Positions 17,537 through 25,929 of a stretch of 64,000 nt of DNA are shown piece after piece; the stretch's first letter is position 1, and every line of letters begins with the position of its first letter. The notes under the pieces were generated by a model. The model was given only the letters and a program-made list of their open reading frames with translations. It was not told the origin of the DNA and did no database searches. The DNA comes from Sphingobacterium psychroaquaticum. GTDB lineage: Bacteria; Bacteroidota; Bacteroidia; Sphingobacteriales; Sphingobacteriaceae. The translations under genes were made by a program, and so were the position numbers. Where the stretch lies: NCBI RefSeq assembly GCF_900177625.1, contig NZ_FXAU01000001.1, positions 1,108,644-1,172,643 of the forward strand, given 5' to 3'.

Positions 17537-18391
17537 ATGCGAGATAAGAAATTGAATCAAATTATAGATTGGGCACAAGAGAATCCGGATGTACGAACTG
17601 TACTTCTTACGAGCTCCTTAGTGAATCCGCTAGCACCAGTCGATAAGTATAGTGACTTAGATATTGAACTTATTTTTGAGCATAACGCAAAATATGTACA
17701 GGACAATTCCTGGCTTAAATTGTTCGGTAGACCAATAGCTATGGTTGAAGAGGATGAATCTGCTTTTGATGGGAAGCATGCCATGAAAATGGTTTTGTAC
17801 GAGGATCACGTCAAAGTTGATTTTAAGCTCTATAGTGTATCATCCTTTTCTACAGAAGTTAAACAGCCGATATTGTGTGAAGATTGGGATATTGGATATA
17901 AAGTTTTGTTAGATAAAGATGGTTTAACTCCTTCTATGCATCCGCCATCCTACCAAGTTTCAGTCATCAAAAAACCCATGGAAGCGCGTTTCACACAACT
18001 TCTGAATGACTTTTGGTGGGACACAACTTATGTAGCCAAATGTCTAGCCAGAGAAGATCTTTTTTACGCTAAGTTTATGACTGAAAATGTAATCCGAACA
18101 GATTATATGGTTCCTTTATTGGAATGGTACATTGCGATGCAACACGATTGGAAAGTTACCACGAACAAGCATGGTCGTTTGTTCAAAGAATACCTAAGTC
18201 CTGCCTTGTGGTCGCGTATTGAACAGACTTTCGCTGATGCAGACCTATCTCGCAACTGGGACTCCCTCTATATGATAACAGATTTGGTTTCCGAAATCGG
18301 TAATGAGATTGCAAGGAAGCTCGGATATGCGTATCCCGTACAATTGGAACTTGATGTTCGTCGTTATTTAAAGGAGGTTAGAAGCGCCTAG
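17537..18391 (+). CDS. aminoglycoside 6-adenylyltransferase (ANT(6)/AadE-like)
   Basis: A 284-residue protein of the usual ANT(6) length. The nucleotidyltransferase motif is seen as SSLVNPLAPVDKYSDLDIEL (acidic D-x-D pair). The C-terminal half carries the family block DFWWDTTYVAKCLAREDLFY and PLLEWYIAMQHDW. ANT(6) enzymes adenylylate streptomycin at the 6 position. Chromosomal Bacteroidota relatives are often not proven resistance genes, so activity on streptomycin is inferred. It lies just left of the proposed element end and is followed by a strong terminator. Confidence 0.88.
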   Translation: MRDKKLNQIIDWAQENPDVRTVLLTSSLVNPLAPVDKYSDLDIELIFEHNAKYVQDNSWLKLFGRPIAMVEEDESAFDGKHAMKMVLYEDHVKVDFKLYSVSSFSTEVKQPILCEDWDIGYKVLLDKDGLTPSMHPPSYQVSVIKKPMEARFTQLLNDFWWDTTYVAKCLAREDLFYAKFMTENVIRTDYMVPLLEWYIAMQHDWKVTTNKHGRLFKEYLSPALWSRIEQTFADADLSRNWDSLYMITDLVSEIGNEIARKLGYAYPVQLELDVRRYLKEVRSA

Positions 18392-18501
18392 CATATCTTT
18401 ATAGTCTTTGAGAAAGTAGCAAAGTTGTCTATCAAAAAAGGTCTCGCTGAGGTCTCGCTGCTAGTGGGAATCGTTGGTTTATTGAATATGCCTTTAAACG
18501 C

Positions 18502-18538
18502 ACAAAACCCTATTAACGTGCTGTTAATAGGGTTTTGT
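18502..18538. terminator. strong intrinsic terminator
   Basis: A perfect 16-bp stem: ACAAAACCCTATTAAC (18502-18517) with GTTAATAGGGTTTTGT (18523-18538), loop GTGCT. The A/T-rich arms make it bidirectional. It ends the ANT(6) transcript. Confidence 0.85.
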
Positions 18539-18557
18539 TATCATTTATTTCTTTTTG

Positions 18558-18720
18558 TGCGGAGAGCGTGGGATTGGTTCAGTCCCACAACCCCAAACAC
18601 ATCCCTGAACCTCCTACGGATCGAACCCTAGGTTCTCATCCACCCTGAACGCAAAAAATCCCTCATCTTTCGATGAAGGATTTTCTTGCGGGGAACGTGG
18701 GTCTCTATTAGAACACCTCG
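18558..18720. other. tRNA-derived remnants; proposed left attachment site of the element
   Basis: 18558-18577 (TGCGGAGAGCGTGGGATTGG) matches the 3' end of tRNA-Ser(GGA) at 63776-63795 in 18 of 20 positions. Further right are a T-loop-like GGATCGAACCC (18618-18628), a second hairpin (18655-18684, AAAATCC-C-TCATC with GATGA-A-GGATTTT) and another GCGGGGAACGTGGG copy near 18688. The gap 18392-18818 holds no gene. It looks like scars of repeated insertion at a tRNA 3' end. The exact crossover point cannot be set from one sequence. Confidence 0.5.
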
Positions 18721-18818
18721 ATGATATTTTGACGATTTTACAAAAGTTATCTATTAAAAATTCGGAAATACTTTAGATATAAAATATGTGCCAATAATTC
18801 CTCTGTATAATAAAACTA

Positions 18819-19694
18819 CTATTTCTTCTTGTAGGCTTCGAAATGGATGCTTTCCAAAAGAAAGTTATCTGTAACGCTTCCCTGATATTCAAAAAAGTCA
18901 GCTGTCTTATTTTCCATGTTGAGGTTATATAGACGGTACAAATAATAATTTGTAGCATTCATTTCGGAGAATTTCACCTCATTCAGAGAAATTTGGAAAG
19001 GAGTTGCAGAGCCACCTTTCGTAGTTTTTACTTCAATATATTTAGGGCTTCCATCAAAATTTACGGAAAGGATATCAAAACCATTTCCATCTTTAACCTT
19101 TCTTACCCTTTCAATAAGCTCAGGAAAACCATTATCAATAAGTACTCGTTTTTCATATTCCAACACTAAATCTTCACCAATATTTCCACATTCCAAATCA
19201 CTTAAGTACTTTTGGTTCCAATCAATATCGTACCCTGAAAAATCAAACTTGCGCTCCGGCAATTCACCAATACCTTCTTGTGGTTCATCATTCAAATACA
19301 ATGAGTAATTCGTAATAGCTTTTGAAGACGCTTTTTTTCCAGTTTCTTGAAAATAAACTTTATCATCTGACCATATCTCATAACATAGCTCCTGCATTTG
19401 CCTTTCAAAATGTTGTTTACTCAAAACTTCCTTTTTATCATAGCCCAATTTTTCAGCTAATCTATAAAACCCAAAACCAATCGAATTCTTAGAGGAATGG
19501 ACAACCAATGAGCTTAACATAGGTCGTTTAAATAGATGTTCATGTTCAGAAATTTCTCCTATTTCATTAGCAAAATAATCTACTTCGGTCGGATTTGAAG
19601 CATTTAATCCAAATTGGGACATAGCTTTTGCATAGCTTACTGTTCTTTTGATCCTGGCAAGTTCAATAAGGTAAAGCCGAATTTCTTTATTCAT
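18819..19694 (-). CDS. DUF3883-type PD-(D/E)XK nuclease-like protein
   Basis: A 291-residue protein. The C-terminal half (about 170-290) matches DUF3883: GNIGEDLVLEYE with E174, GNGFDILS with D207, and YIEVKTTKGG with E221-x-K223. Together these form a complete PD-(D/E)XK active site, followed by FQISLNEVKFSEMNATNYYL. The N-terminal half is helical and unrecognised. DUF3883 domains occur in restriction and defence proteins. It forms a pair with the HEPN-like gene 29 bp upstream on the same strand, and it is the leftmost gene of the element. Confidence 0.82.
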   Translation of the reverse strand: MNKEIRLYLIELARIKRTVSYAKAMSQFGLNASNPTEVDYFANEIGEISEHEHLFKRPMLSSLVVHSSKNSIGFGFYRLAEKLGYDKKEVLSKQHFERQMQELCYEIWSDDKVYFQETGKKASSKAITNYSLYLNDEPQEGIGELPERKFDFSGYDIDWNQKYLSDLECGNIGEDLVLEYEKRVLIDNGFPELIERVRKVKDGNGFDILSVNFDGSPKYIEVKTTKGGSATPFQISLNEVKFSEMNATNYYLYRLYNLNMENKTADFFEYQGSVTDNFLLESIHFEAYKKK

Positions 19695-19723
19695 TTAGGT
19701 TCTGATATAATGATTTAATTATT

Positions 19724-20680
19724 TCAACTTGCTTCTCTTGTCTCATCATGCCAGCACGTCAAACAGATATATGTTTCTGAGTCATCGTCATCTTCTATCA
19801 AGTATTTAACATTCCCCTTGCATCCATCTTTGCCACAATCTTCCCTTAGTACTCCAAAATCCGACTGGCATACGATACAGCTTAAGTTTGTGCCAAGAGG
19901 GTCATTTGGATGCAAAAATGCCCATTTAGAATCGGCTCTCTTTGCTCCTTTTTTAGTGGCAATTTCTGATTTTTCAGTACAATGTGGACATAAATAAGGG
20001 CGTGCAGTAATGTCAACCGAGAAATGTTTCTTTAGCGTCTTTTTCCCTAAAAAGAAACTTAAATGCTCCATTTTATTATAGTGTATCATATCTTCCCATT
20101 CAACATCTTCATCTTCGTACTGAAATCCTGGGTGTTGATAGAACTTTGATGAAGCAGCTTCCCAAAAACTGTCTTTACCAAGAAGATACGTAAAAGTATC
20201 TAAGATAAGTGTGAGTATATACTCAGGAGTCAACTTTTCATTTCCGATACCATGTACTATTTTATTGCGCCTTACACGAATTTCTTCATATAGTTGCAAA
20301 AATTTTTCGTGTACTTTTTTGGCACCAATACAAGCATAATATGTTCTCAACAAGTCTTCGCCACCAATAGTGTATAATTCTGAAAAATTCTCATCGGCAC
20401 TTTCGGGTAAGGTCTTCCAATCTCCCCTTTTTTTCTCAATTAGAAGTAGAGGACTCGTTTTACAAATTTCAGATTTTAATAAACCCTCAATCCCTTGATG
20501 TATTAAAACCAGACCTGACCTCAATACAATTTGATTATATTCCCATATTTTTTCTCTCGGGGTACTGTTTGTAAGTGCGTTGTCAACACTAACAATCGAG
20601 TTGTATGCTTGAATCAAGCATTCCATTGCGATCTGTTTGTACTCGTTTGCGTTTGGTATGCCTGTTATCATTCTCAGCAA
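19724..20680 (-). CDS. HEPN-like protein with C-terminal zinc ribbons
   Basis: A 318-residue protein. The N-terminal helical part (about 10-170) contains RNKIVH (R138-x4-H143), which fits the Rx4-6H motif of HEPN ribonucleases. The C-terminal part has four Cys pairs: C231/C234, C268/C271, C282/C287 and C306/C309, enough for two zinc ribbons. HEPN domains often act as toxin RNases in defence. The adjacent DUF3883 nuclease gene suggests a two-gene system that recognises and cuts nucleic acid. The motif is short, so a plain pEK499-type HEPN without activity is possible. Confidence 0.65.
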   Translation of the reverse strand: MLRMITGIPNANEYKQIAMECLIQAYNSIVSVDNALTNSTPREKIWEYNQIVLRSGLVLIHQGIEGLLKSEICKTSPLLLIEKKRGDWKTLPESADENFSELYTIGGEDLLRTYYACIGAKKVHEKFLQLYEEIRVRRNKIVHGIGNEKLTPEYILTLILDTFTYLLGKDSFWEAASSKFYQHPGFQYEDEDVEWEDMIHYNKMEHLSFFLGKKTLKKHFSVDITARPYLCPHCTEKSEIATKKGAKRADSKWAFLHPNDPLGTNLSCIVCQSDFGVLREDCGKDGCKGNVKYLIEDDDDSETYICLTCWHDETREAS

Positions 20681-20827
20681 TTTTGTTATGTAAATTTATA
20701 CGACAATTTAATCTACTTCCTCAATGACCAATTCCGTATTTATAAGCGCTTAATGTCATTTTTAACTTTTTTGGACGGTCTTAAATAGCTAAAAATAGTT
20801 TAAAAAGCCATGCAAAAAAAGACACAC

Positions 20828-21733
20828 TCATTTATCCCTTTTATCCTTGAAGTCTTGCAGTAATTCTTTGGGATATCCAAATATCCTCATTATTATCTCT
20901 TGGGATTTATTTCTAATAGAAGGTATGACATTTCCTATAACACTAAGTCCTAATGCTCCAAAAATTGTGAACGCATAATTGTATTTTTCTATATAGGCGA
21001 TAGCTTCGGGGTTATATTTCGGAAGTTTAAGGATTAAATAAATCAGTAGTGCAAATAAAATTGCCTGTACTATCCACGAGATATATCTAATTCGTTCAAT
21101 AAAATTAAAGTTAAACTTTTCTAATCGGTCAATTTTTTTTTTATCAGGCACTTCCTTTAACATAAATATCGTGTCGTACGCTTTAAGTGAACACAGAATT
21201 TGGAAGTCACTTCTGTTTTCAAATAGCCTTACATTCTCAATCACTTTTTTGAAAGTGAAACTCGAAAAATCGTTGGTAATTAAGGTCTTACCGTAGATGT
21301 TTAAAAACATAAACACAATTTCAGGGAGATTACTCGTACTATAATAATTTTCGTTTAAAATATTTTCAAAAGTGATTGTTATAGAGTTTCTATTTCTAAT
21401 AGATATGATATGATTTATCCAATTCCTATCTATATTGAACTTCATAATACCAACTATAAAAGAAAATATAAGAAAATCGTCGTTAACAAATGGTGCTGGT
21501 GAACCTTTGCTTGGCTTACTTTTACTTTTCTTATTATAATAGCTTTCAAAATCATTCTTACTATTATTTCGAATTGCTTTCAATACTCCATAAAAGATTT
21601 CTTCGCTTCCGTTTGAATTGTGATTTGGAGCAATATGATTAACTTCCCCCAGTAAGAAATCATTAAAAGCCGAAAGCTTTGCATTCTCGCTTACTCTTGC
21701 TAAATATCCCATTCTGTTTTCTAAAGAAACCAT
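20828..21733 (-). CDS. C-terminal two-TM membrane protein, probable pAgo-associated effector
   Basis: About 301 residues from ATG 21733. That start overlaps the pAgo 3' end by 13 bp; a longer reading from 21775 would overlap by 55 bp and is less likely. The soluble N-terminal two thirds are helical with no known motif. Two TM helices sit near the C-terminus (YISWIVQAILFALLIYLILKL; YAFTIFGALGLSVIGNVIP). Long-B Argonautes without catalytic residues are known to work with separate nuclease, SIR2 or membrane effectors. This gene fits the membrane type by position and topology. The proposed action is membrane damage and abortive infection after guide-target recognition. Confidence 0.75.
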   Translation of the reverse strand: MVSLENRMGYLARVSENAKLSAFNDFLLGEVNHIAPNHNSNGSEEIFYGVLKAIRNNSKNDFESYYNKKSKSKPSKGSPAPFVNDDFLIFSFIVGIMKFNIDRNWINHIISIRNRNSITITFENILNENYYSTSNLPEIVFMFLNIYGKTLITNDFSSFTFKKVIENVRLFENRSDFQILCSLKAYDTIFMLKEVPDKKKIDRLEKFNFNFIERIRYISWIVQAILFALLIYLILKLPKYNPEAIAYIEKYNYAFTIFGALGLSVIGNVIPSIRNKSQEIIMRIFGYPKELLQDFKDKRDK

Positions 21734-24012
21734 TTCTTTCTTTTTAAACCATAGTTTAGGTTGTCTGCATCCCAATTGGGAATATTTCTCATTTTCCCCA
21801 ACAACTTAGAAATAAGATTAGAATATTTCATTGTGGCGGGTTCTTCTCCGGGCAAAAAACTTCTCCATGACAAATATGTAAATGAAAATATTTGTTGAGT
21901 AATATATCCTAAATCATAAAATAATAAGTCATTTAAATCACTGCTACTATAATTGCCTTGGGGAGTTCTAATATTTATAAGAATTGGCTTACTCATACCT
22001 TGCTTAGCTGTTTTCAATTCGTTTGCACCAAACATTTGTACGATTGAAGTCCTATCATCTAAAAAGACATTACTTCCTCTATTTGGTATATATTGCCCTT
22101 TTACTATGTTACTTCGGTACTTAGAAACTCCAGGCTGATTGGCATCGAATAACATTGTTGGATGAATGGTACTTATGGTAACGAATGCAAACTTAATCTT
22201 ATATTGTGTAATGTCTCGAACTAATTGACTGATAACATCAAATTCGGTATTTTTAATTGGCTTGAAAATGTGGAAAATTAACCTTACCGTATCCCCATCA
22301 GACCACCCTTGTTCTGTTGAAAGTCTTTGAATTGATTGTTTCAAGCTTTTCAGCAATTCTTCAAAATAGTTTTCGAAAGGAACATCTTTAACCTTATCCC
22401 CAAGAAGATACTGACCGTCACTTGACATAAAAGTTGTGATGCCTACAACTCGATTTTGTTCAGCTCCTGCATATTGATTTTTCCTTAGCCAGCTATGACC
22501 AATACCAATAATTATCTCTTTGTCTACCGAACGTTGCGAAGGGAGAACCCACGGAGTTCCTCCGAGTTTGGCATAGATTTGAAGAGCAATAGAATTTAAT
22601 ATATATTCATTATGGCTACCTATTATTTCGGACGTAACAAATTGAACAGGAATTTCCAACGATAACAACTTAGCCTTAATTCGATAATAAGGATTTGCAA
22701 TATCTGCTTGACGTTTGAAACTTGCGGGTATTTCTATAATTGCTAAATGAGGTTTGTTTTCATCATAACCACTGATAACATTTAGGTAATCATCGATGCT
22801 ATATGCCTGTAACTCTCTCACATTGAGTATCACGTCCTGCAAATCATATTTTTTCTGAAGTCCCTTTTGAAAATACCGTGATTGAGGTATTCCATCTTTT
22901 AAATTGGATAGGAACTTCGTAAAATTCCCTCTATTATTTCTATTGCAAATACATAACACATTAGGGCTTTTAATATCGAAAATTGAACTGTCGTATGGAC
23001 CATAATTGGATAACCCTAAATCTGGACTTGAACTATTTGTCTTAGTTGCAGCGGGATCAAAAATAAAAGTCGGCATTTTCAAATCAATGCTATTTGAGAC
23101 TGTCAATGGAGTATCGTCAACCTTAAAGCAGAAACCATCCTTATTGTGAAATAAAATCGATGAACCATTTTCACAGAACAAATGTTTTGATATCTTTAAG
23201 ATTTCATCATACAATGCTTTTGTGTTGTAAATATCAGCACGTTTACTCTCAATAAGGTTCATTATTTCGTCGCTCTTCTGCTGTGAGATAGCAAATGACA
23301 AATAGTTACCTATATTGTATTTTGATTTCTTGATAAATAACTGTTCAAGGGGGTATTCCTTAATTCCCTCATTAGTTTCAATTTTCGCTTTACTATCAGC
23401 TATCTCAGTTATTACTCCCAAAAGCTCTTCATTAGGAGCCAGAACATCAGCTAAACCGGGAATAGTCTCCGTGTGAAGAACATCCACACCTAACAAGTTG
23501 TATCCTTCCGAATGTAGTTCAGCGCAAGATTTGTTAAATATCCAATTACGTTTTATGTTGATAAGAAAGCCAAACTGTTTCTTTCCATTTATTTCAGTAA
23601 GACGTAATTGGACTTCTATCAGTTTTTTATAGGCAACGCGCTTCTTGAGATTTTCAGGTAGTACTTTGTAAATAATATCGTCTTTAGCTTGTGCGGAAAA
23701 GAAACGAAATGGATAAAAATCCACCGGAATATAATTAGGAAATCTATCTTTAAATGTCCGAAAGAAAAGATGTTTAATCAATGAAGCAGTAACCTGACTA
23801 TCTTCAAATACACTCCTTGATACGACACTTCCTATAAGACTTATATCTTCCCCTTCTTTATTTGATATATAGATGTTTTCACCATTCCTAAAAAAAGAAT
23901 GAGTGGTATTATGTAATTCCCTCAACTCGCTAAGTCGATCTTCCGAATACGGTTCTGTCTTAATCTGATATTCATCAAATTCAAAATTTATTGGAAAGTA
24001 GTTTAGTTGCAT
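21721..24012 (-). CDS. catalytically inactive long prokaryotic Argonaute (PIWI domain)
   Basis: A 763-residue protein. The MID domain keeps the guide 5'-phosphate pocket: Y442-x3-K446, Q457 and K482 in YYRIKAKLL...PVQFVT...AKLGGTPW. The PIWI domain spans about 495-763. The first catalytic Asp, expected in an iGxDvS context, is G505 (GIGHSW). The segment RLIFHIFKP lacks the next Asp, and the last His/Asp near PGEEPATMKYS is missing. It should bind guide and target but not cut. It is translationally linked to the membrane protein downstream and lies 1 bp after the XRE gene. Length and residue loss fit the long-B class. Confidence 0.88.
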   Translation of the reverse strand: MQLNYFPINFEFDEYQIKTEPYSEDRLSELRELHNTTHSFFRNGENIYISNKEGEDISLIGSVVSRSVFEDSQVTASLIKHLFFRTFKDRFPNYIPVDFYPFRFFSAQAKDDIIYKVLPENLKKRVAYKKLIEVQLRLTEINGKKQFGFLINIKRNWIFNKSCAELHSEGYNLLGVDVLHTETIPGLADVLAPNEELLGVITEIADSKAKIETNEGIKEYPLEQLFIKKSKYNIGNYLSFAISQQKSDEIMNLIESKRADIYNTKALYDEILKISKHLFCENGSSILFHNKDGFCFKVDDTPLTVSNSIDLKMPTFIFDPAATKTNSSSPDLGLSNYGPYDSSIFDIKSPNVLCICNRNNRGNFTKFLSNLKDGIPQSRYFQKGLQKKYDLQDVILNVRELQAYSIDDYLNVISGYDENKPHLAIIEIPASFKRQADIANPYYRIKAKLLSLEIPVQFVTSEIIGSHNEYILNSIALQIYAKLGGTPWVLPSQRSVDKEIIIGIGHSWLRKNQYAGAEQNRVVGITTFMSSDGQYLLGDKVKDVPFENYFEELLKSLKQSIQRLSTEQGWSDGDTVRLIFHIFKPIKNTEFDVISQLVRDITQYKIKFAFVTISTIHPTMLFDANQPGVSKYRSNIVKGQYIPNRGSNVFLDDRTSIVQMFGANELKTAKQGMSKPILINIRTPQGNYSSSDLNDLLFYDLGYITQQIFSFTYLSWRSFLPGEEPATMKYSNLISKLLGKMRNIPNWDADNLNYGLKRKKWFL

Positions 24013-24013
24013 A

Positions 24014-24310
24014 TCAATACTTGTTTTTTATTCTCTTTTCTGAATTCTTAAGTGCTTTATAAGCCAATGGTTCTTTCTCCAACATATCTACAATTTTATC
24101 TGAAAGCCAAATGACCAAAAGTTCTTCTACCTCTACATTTAGAATTTCAGCTAATTTGATAACTTGCTCTCTATTAGCTTTCCTTTCACCCCTTTCTATT
24201 TTACTAATAAGGGCAGTGTCCATTTCTAAAGCAGCTGCGATTTGTCTTAGAAGGAGACCTTTCTTTTTTCTTAATCCTCTAACCTTTATACCAAAGCTTT
24301 TAAATTCCAT
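24014..24310 (-). CDS. XRE-family helix-turn-helix regulator of the pAgo operon
   Basis: A 98-residue protein. The HTH is at residues about 8-60 (VRGLRKKKGLLLRQIAAALE, then DTALISKIERGERKANREQ). The C-terminal 30 residues are helical, acidic then basic. The stop is 1 bp from the pAgo start, so the genes are one operon. It probably represses its own promoter through TGACTTGTCA at 24316-24325. It would keep the system low until needed. Confidence 0.88.
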   Translation of the reverse strand: MEFKSFGIKVRGLRKKKGLLLRQIAAALEMDTALISKIERGERKANREQVIKLAEILNVEVEELLVIWLSDKIVDMLEKEPLAYKALKNSEKRIKNKY

Positions 24311-24315
24311 TTTGA

Positions 24316-24341
24316 TGACTTGTCACTTTATGTCAAATTTA
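24316..24341 (-). promoter_or_regulatory. operator-like palindrome and -7 element of pAgo operon
   Basis: TGAC-TT-GTCA (24316-24325) is a perfect palindrome 5 bp upstream of the XRE start. On the minus strand TAAATTTG (24334-24341) matches TAnnTTTG. A second TGACA lies between them, giving a TGACA direct repeat. The layout suits autorepression. The remaining gap to 24543 shows nothing else. Confidence 0.45.
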
Positions 24342-24543
24342 GCGAAAATTCTTAGACTTTGAACTTTTTTGAATTGAGTATGAAAAACAAAAAGGGTTTT
24401 AGTTATCCTTTTAAATCGTATAGATAGAATACCCCGTTTTCCGTTCTATTCCTCCATTTTCAGAATACGTTTATTAAGAAAATAAAGAAAGATTGAATAG
24501 TGAAAATTCACAATAGCCAACCTCTTTGATGGATAACAGGAAC

Positions 24544-25005
24544 TTACAAGTCCCCATTATCTTTAAATGAATAGTAATCACAATCTGTTAGAATAATGTG
24601 GTCTAACAGTTTTAAATCCATAATATGGCAAGCTGATTTTATCCTTTGGGTTATCACTTTATCCGAATCGCTTGGTCTCAATGTTCCCGACGGATGGTTA
24701 TGAGCAATTGCTATTCTTGTTGCATTCGATAACAAAGCACATTTGATTATCAGTTTTGTATCAACAGCAACAGCATCTATACCGCCATCTGCTATCCTAT
24801 AATATCCCACTACATTCAATTGATTGGTCATATAAAGAGCGTAAAAACTTTCTCTAACCTCAATTTCGTCTATGTTCCAAACCTGTCTAAATGTTTCTTC
24901 CAAACATCGTGAGTTTTTTATTTTGGTAAAAGCCGAAACGGAAAGTTTTGGATTACGACGGTAAGAAAGGCATAATTCATTTGCGATAAAATCGTTCTTT
25001 TTCAT
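24544..25005 (-). CDS. radC: RadC-like JAB domain protein
   Basis: A 153-residue protein of the short mobile-element RadC type, lacking the N-terminal HhH region. The JAMM metalloprotease-like motif is intact: HNHPSGTLRPSDSD, with an upstream Glu in the RCLEETFRQVWNIDEIEVRE region. Such short RadC genes are frequent in Bacteroidota conjugative elements. The role is unproven, perhaps in DNA processing or anti-defence. It is preceded by a noncoding hairpin-rich gap. Confidence 0.9.
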   Translation of the reverse strand: MKKNDFIANELCLSYRRNPKLSVSAFTKIKNSRCLEETFRQVWNIDEIEVRESFYALYMTNQLNVVGYYRIADGGIDAVAVDTKLIIKCALLSNATRIAIAHNHPSGTLRPSDSDKVITQRIKSACHIMDLKLLDHIILTDCDYYSFKDNGDL

Positions 25006-25081
25006 GGCGTATCTGATTTAAAAAAATGAAAAAATTAATTAACGCCAATGCGGGTACGAGCCAAGTTTGACTAAGCAAAAG

Positions 25082-25146
25082 AAAAAACTGCGGAAAATGG
25101 GAGGCTCCGATCGGAACGAGTGGATACCCATTTTATGCAGTTTTTT
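25082..25146. other. long near-perfect hairpin, RNA or terminator candidate
   Basis: AAAAAACTGC (25082-25091) plus AAAATGGG (25094-25101) pair with CCCATTTT (25127-25134) plus GCAGTTTTTT (25137-25146). That is 18 bp with one 2x2 internal loop and a 25-nt loop containing the dyad TCCGATCGGA. It ends in T6 on the plus strand. It sits in the 390-bp gap 25006-25395. A second GC-rich hairpin (TTTTTGCCCGC...GCGCGCAAAAA, about 25302-25337) follows. There is no supported gene. Confidence 0.6.
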
Positions 25147-25361
25147 ATTGGGTGCGGTCGGCCTGAGCGATGGGGCTTGTCAAACTGGCGAAGTAAATTG
25201 TTGGTTAATTAATTGTCCACCCGAAGAACCAAAAAATGTTGTTTCGTTTCTAACCGAGTATTTTAAATCAACGTGTAATCTTAGGTCATAAAAAACGGTT
25301 ACAAAGCACTTTTTGCCCGCAAGGGCCGCGCGCAAAAAATGGCTCTGTCACGTGTAACACA

Positions 25362-25397
25362 AAAACAATAGGCGATTTTAAAATTGCCTATTGTTTT
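25362..25397 (-). terminator. intrinsic terminator overlapping J-domain gene stop
   Basis: AAAACAATAGGC (25362-25373) pairs with GCCTATTGTTTT (25386-25397), 12 bp perfect. The arm includes the stop codon of the minus-strand J-domain gene. It ends the 25396-26451 transcript. Confidence 0.75.
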
Positions 25398-25878
25398 ATT
25401 GTACTTGTCGTATGGTCTTCGGTCTGTTGGGTTTTATGACCTCACATCCATATTTTATTTTGATTTCGTCTAAAGACATATTACTACCTTTTCTGACTTT
25501 AAACATATCGCTACGGTAATACCATGCCTGTTTTTTCTTGGCGAAAAACAAGCCTGCTTCCCTTAGCAATTTGCGTATGGGTTTTGTGTTGCCTGTTACC
25601 CAAATCCAAAAACCAACCAATTCGATTTTAATATGTGGTAGGTGTGCAATCTTCTCGATTACTTCCCTGTACTCTTCCGAAAACCTTACTTTCTGCTCGG
25701 CTTCTTCGCTGTTGAGGTTCTCGCCTTTGATAATCTTTGCACTTACAAAAGCGTATTCCTGGTTAATTTTCTGCATGGTCTCGGTGTCTCCACCTCGGTC
25801 GGGGTGGTTCTCCATCGCCAACTTTTTGTATAGTTGTTTAACCTCGTCAAGCGTTTTGCAGTTATTAAAATAAATCAT
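25396..25878 (-). CDS. J-domain (DnaJ-like) protein
   Basis: A 160-residue protein. An N-terminal J domain with HPDRGGD (residues about 21-27), inside LYKKLAMENHPDRGGDTETM, should stimulate an Hsp70 ATPase. The remaining 90 residues (LVGFWIWVTGNTKPIRKLLR; FFAKKKQAWYYRSDM) are a conserved-looking extension without a known name. This type is common near RadC in Bacteroidota conjugative elements. It lies 51 bp downstream of the 173-residue gene. A role in replication or transfer is inferred. Confidence 0.88.
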   Translation of the reverse strand: MIYFNNCKTLDEVKQLYKKLAMENHPDRGGDTETMQKINQEYAFVSAKIIKGENLNSEEAEQKVRFSEEYREVIEKIAHLPHIKIELVGFWIWVTGNTKPIRKLLREAGLFFAKKKQAWYYRSDMFKVRKGSNMSLDEIKIKYGCEVIKPNRPKTIRQVQ

Positions 25879-25929
25879 AACAATGAAGAAATTTAGCCCC
25901 CATAAAGGGGGCTAAGTGAAACAAAAGGA

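Noticed and set aside
18425..18631. 68-residue plus-strand frame after the ANT(6) gene
   Set aside because: It runs through a perfect terminator and tRNA-like scraps, so it is a chance frame.
25067..25291. 74-residue plus-strand frame in the radC/J-domain gap
   Set aside because: It overlaps the long hairpin at 25082-25146, has no recognisable domain and no promoter. The structure explains the sequence better.
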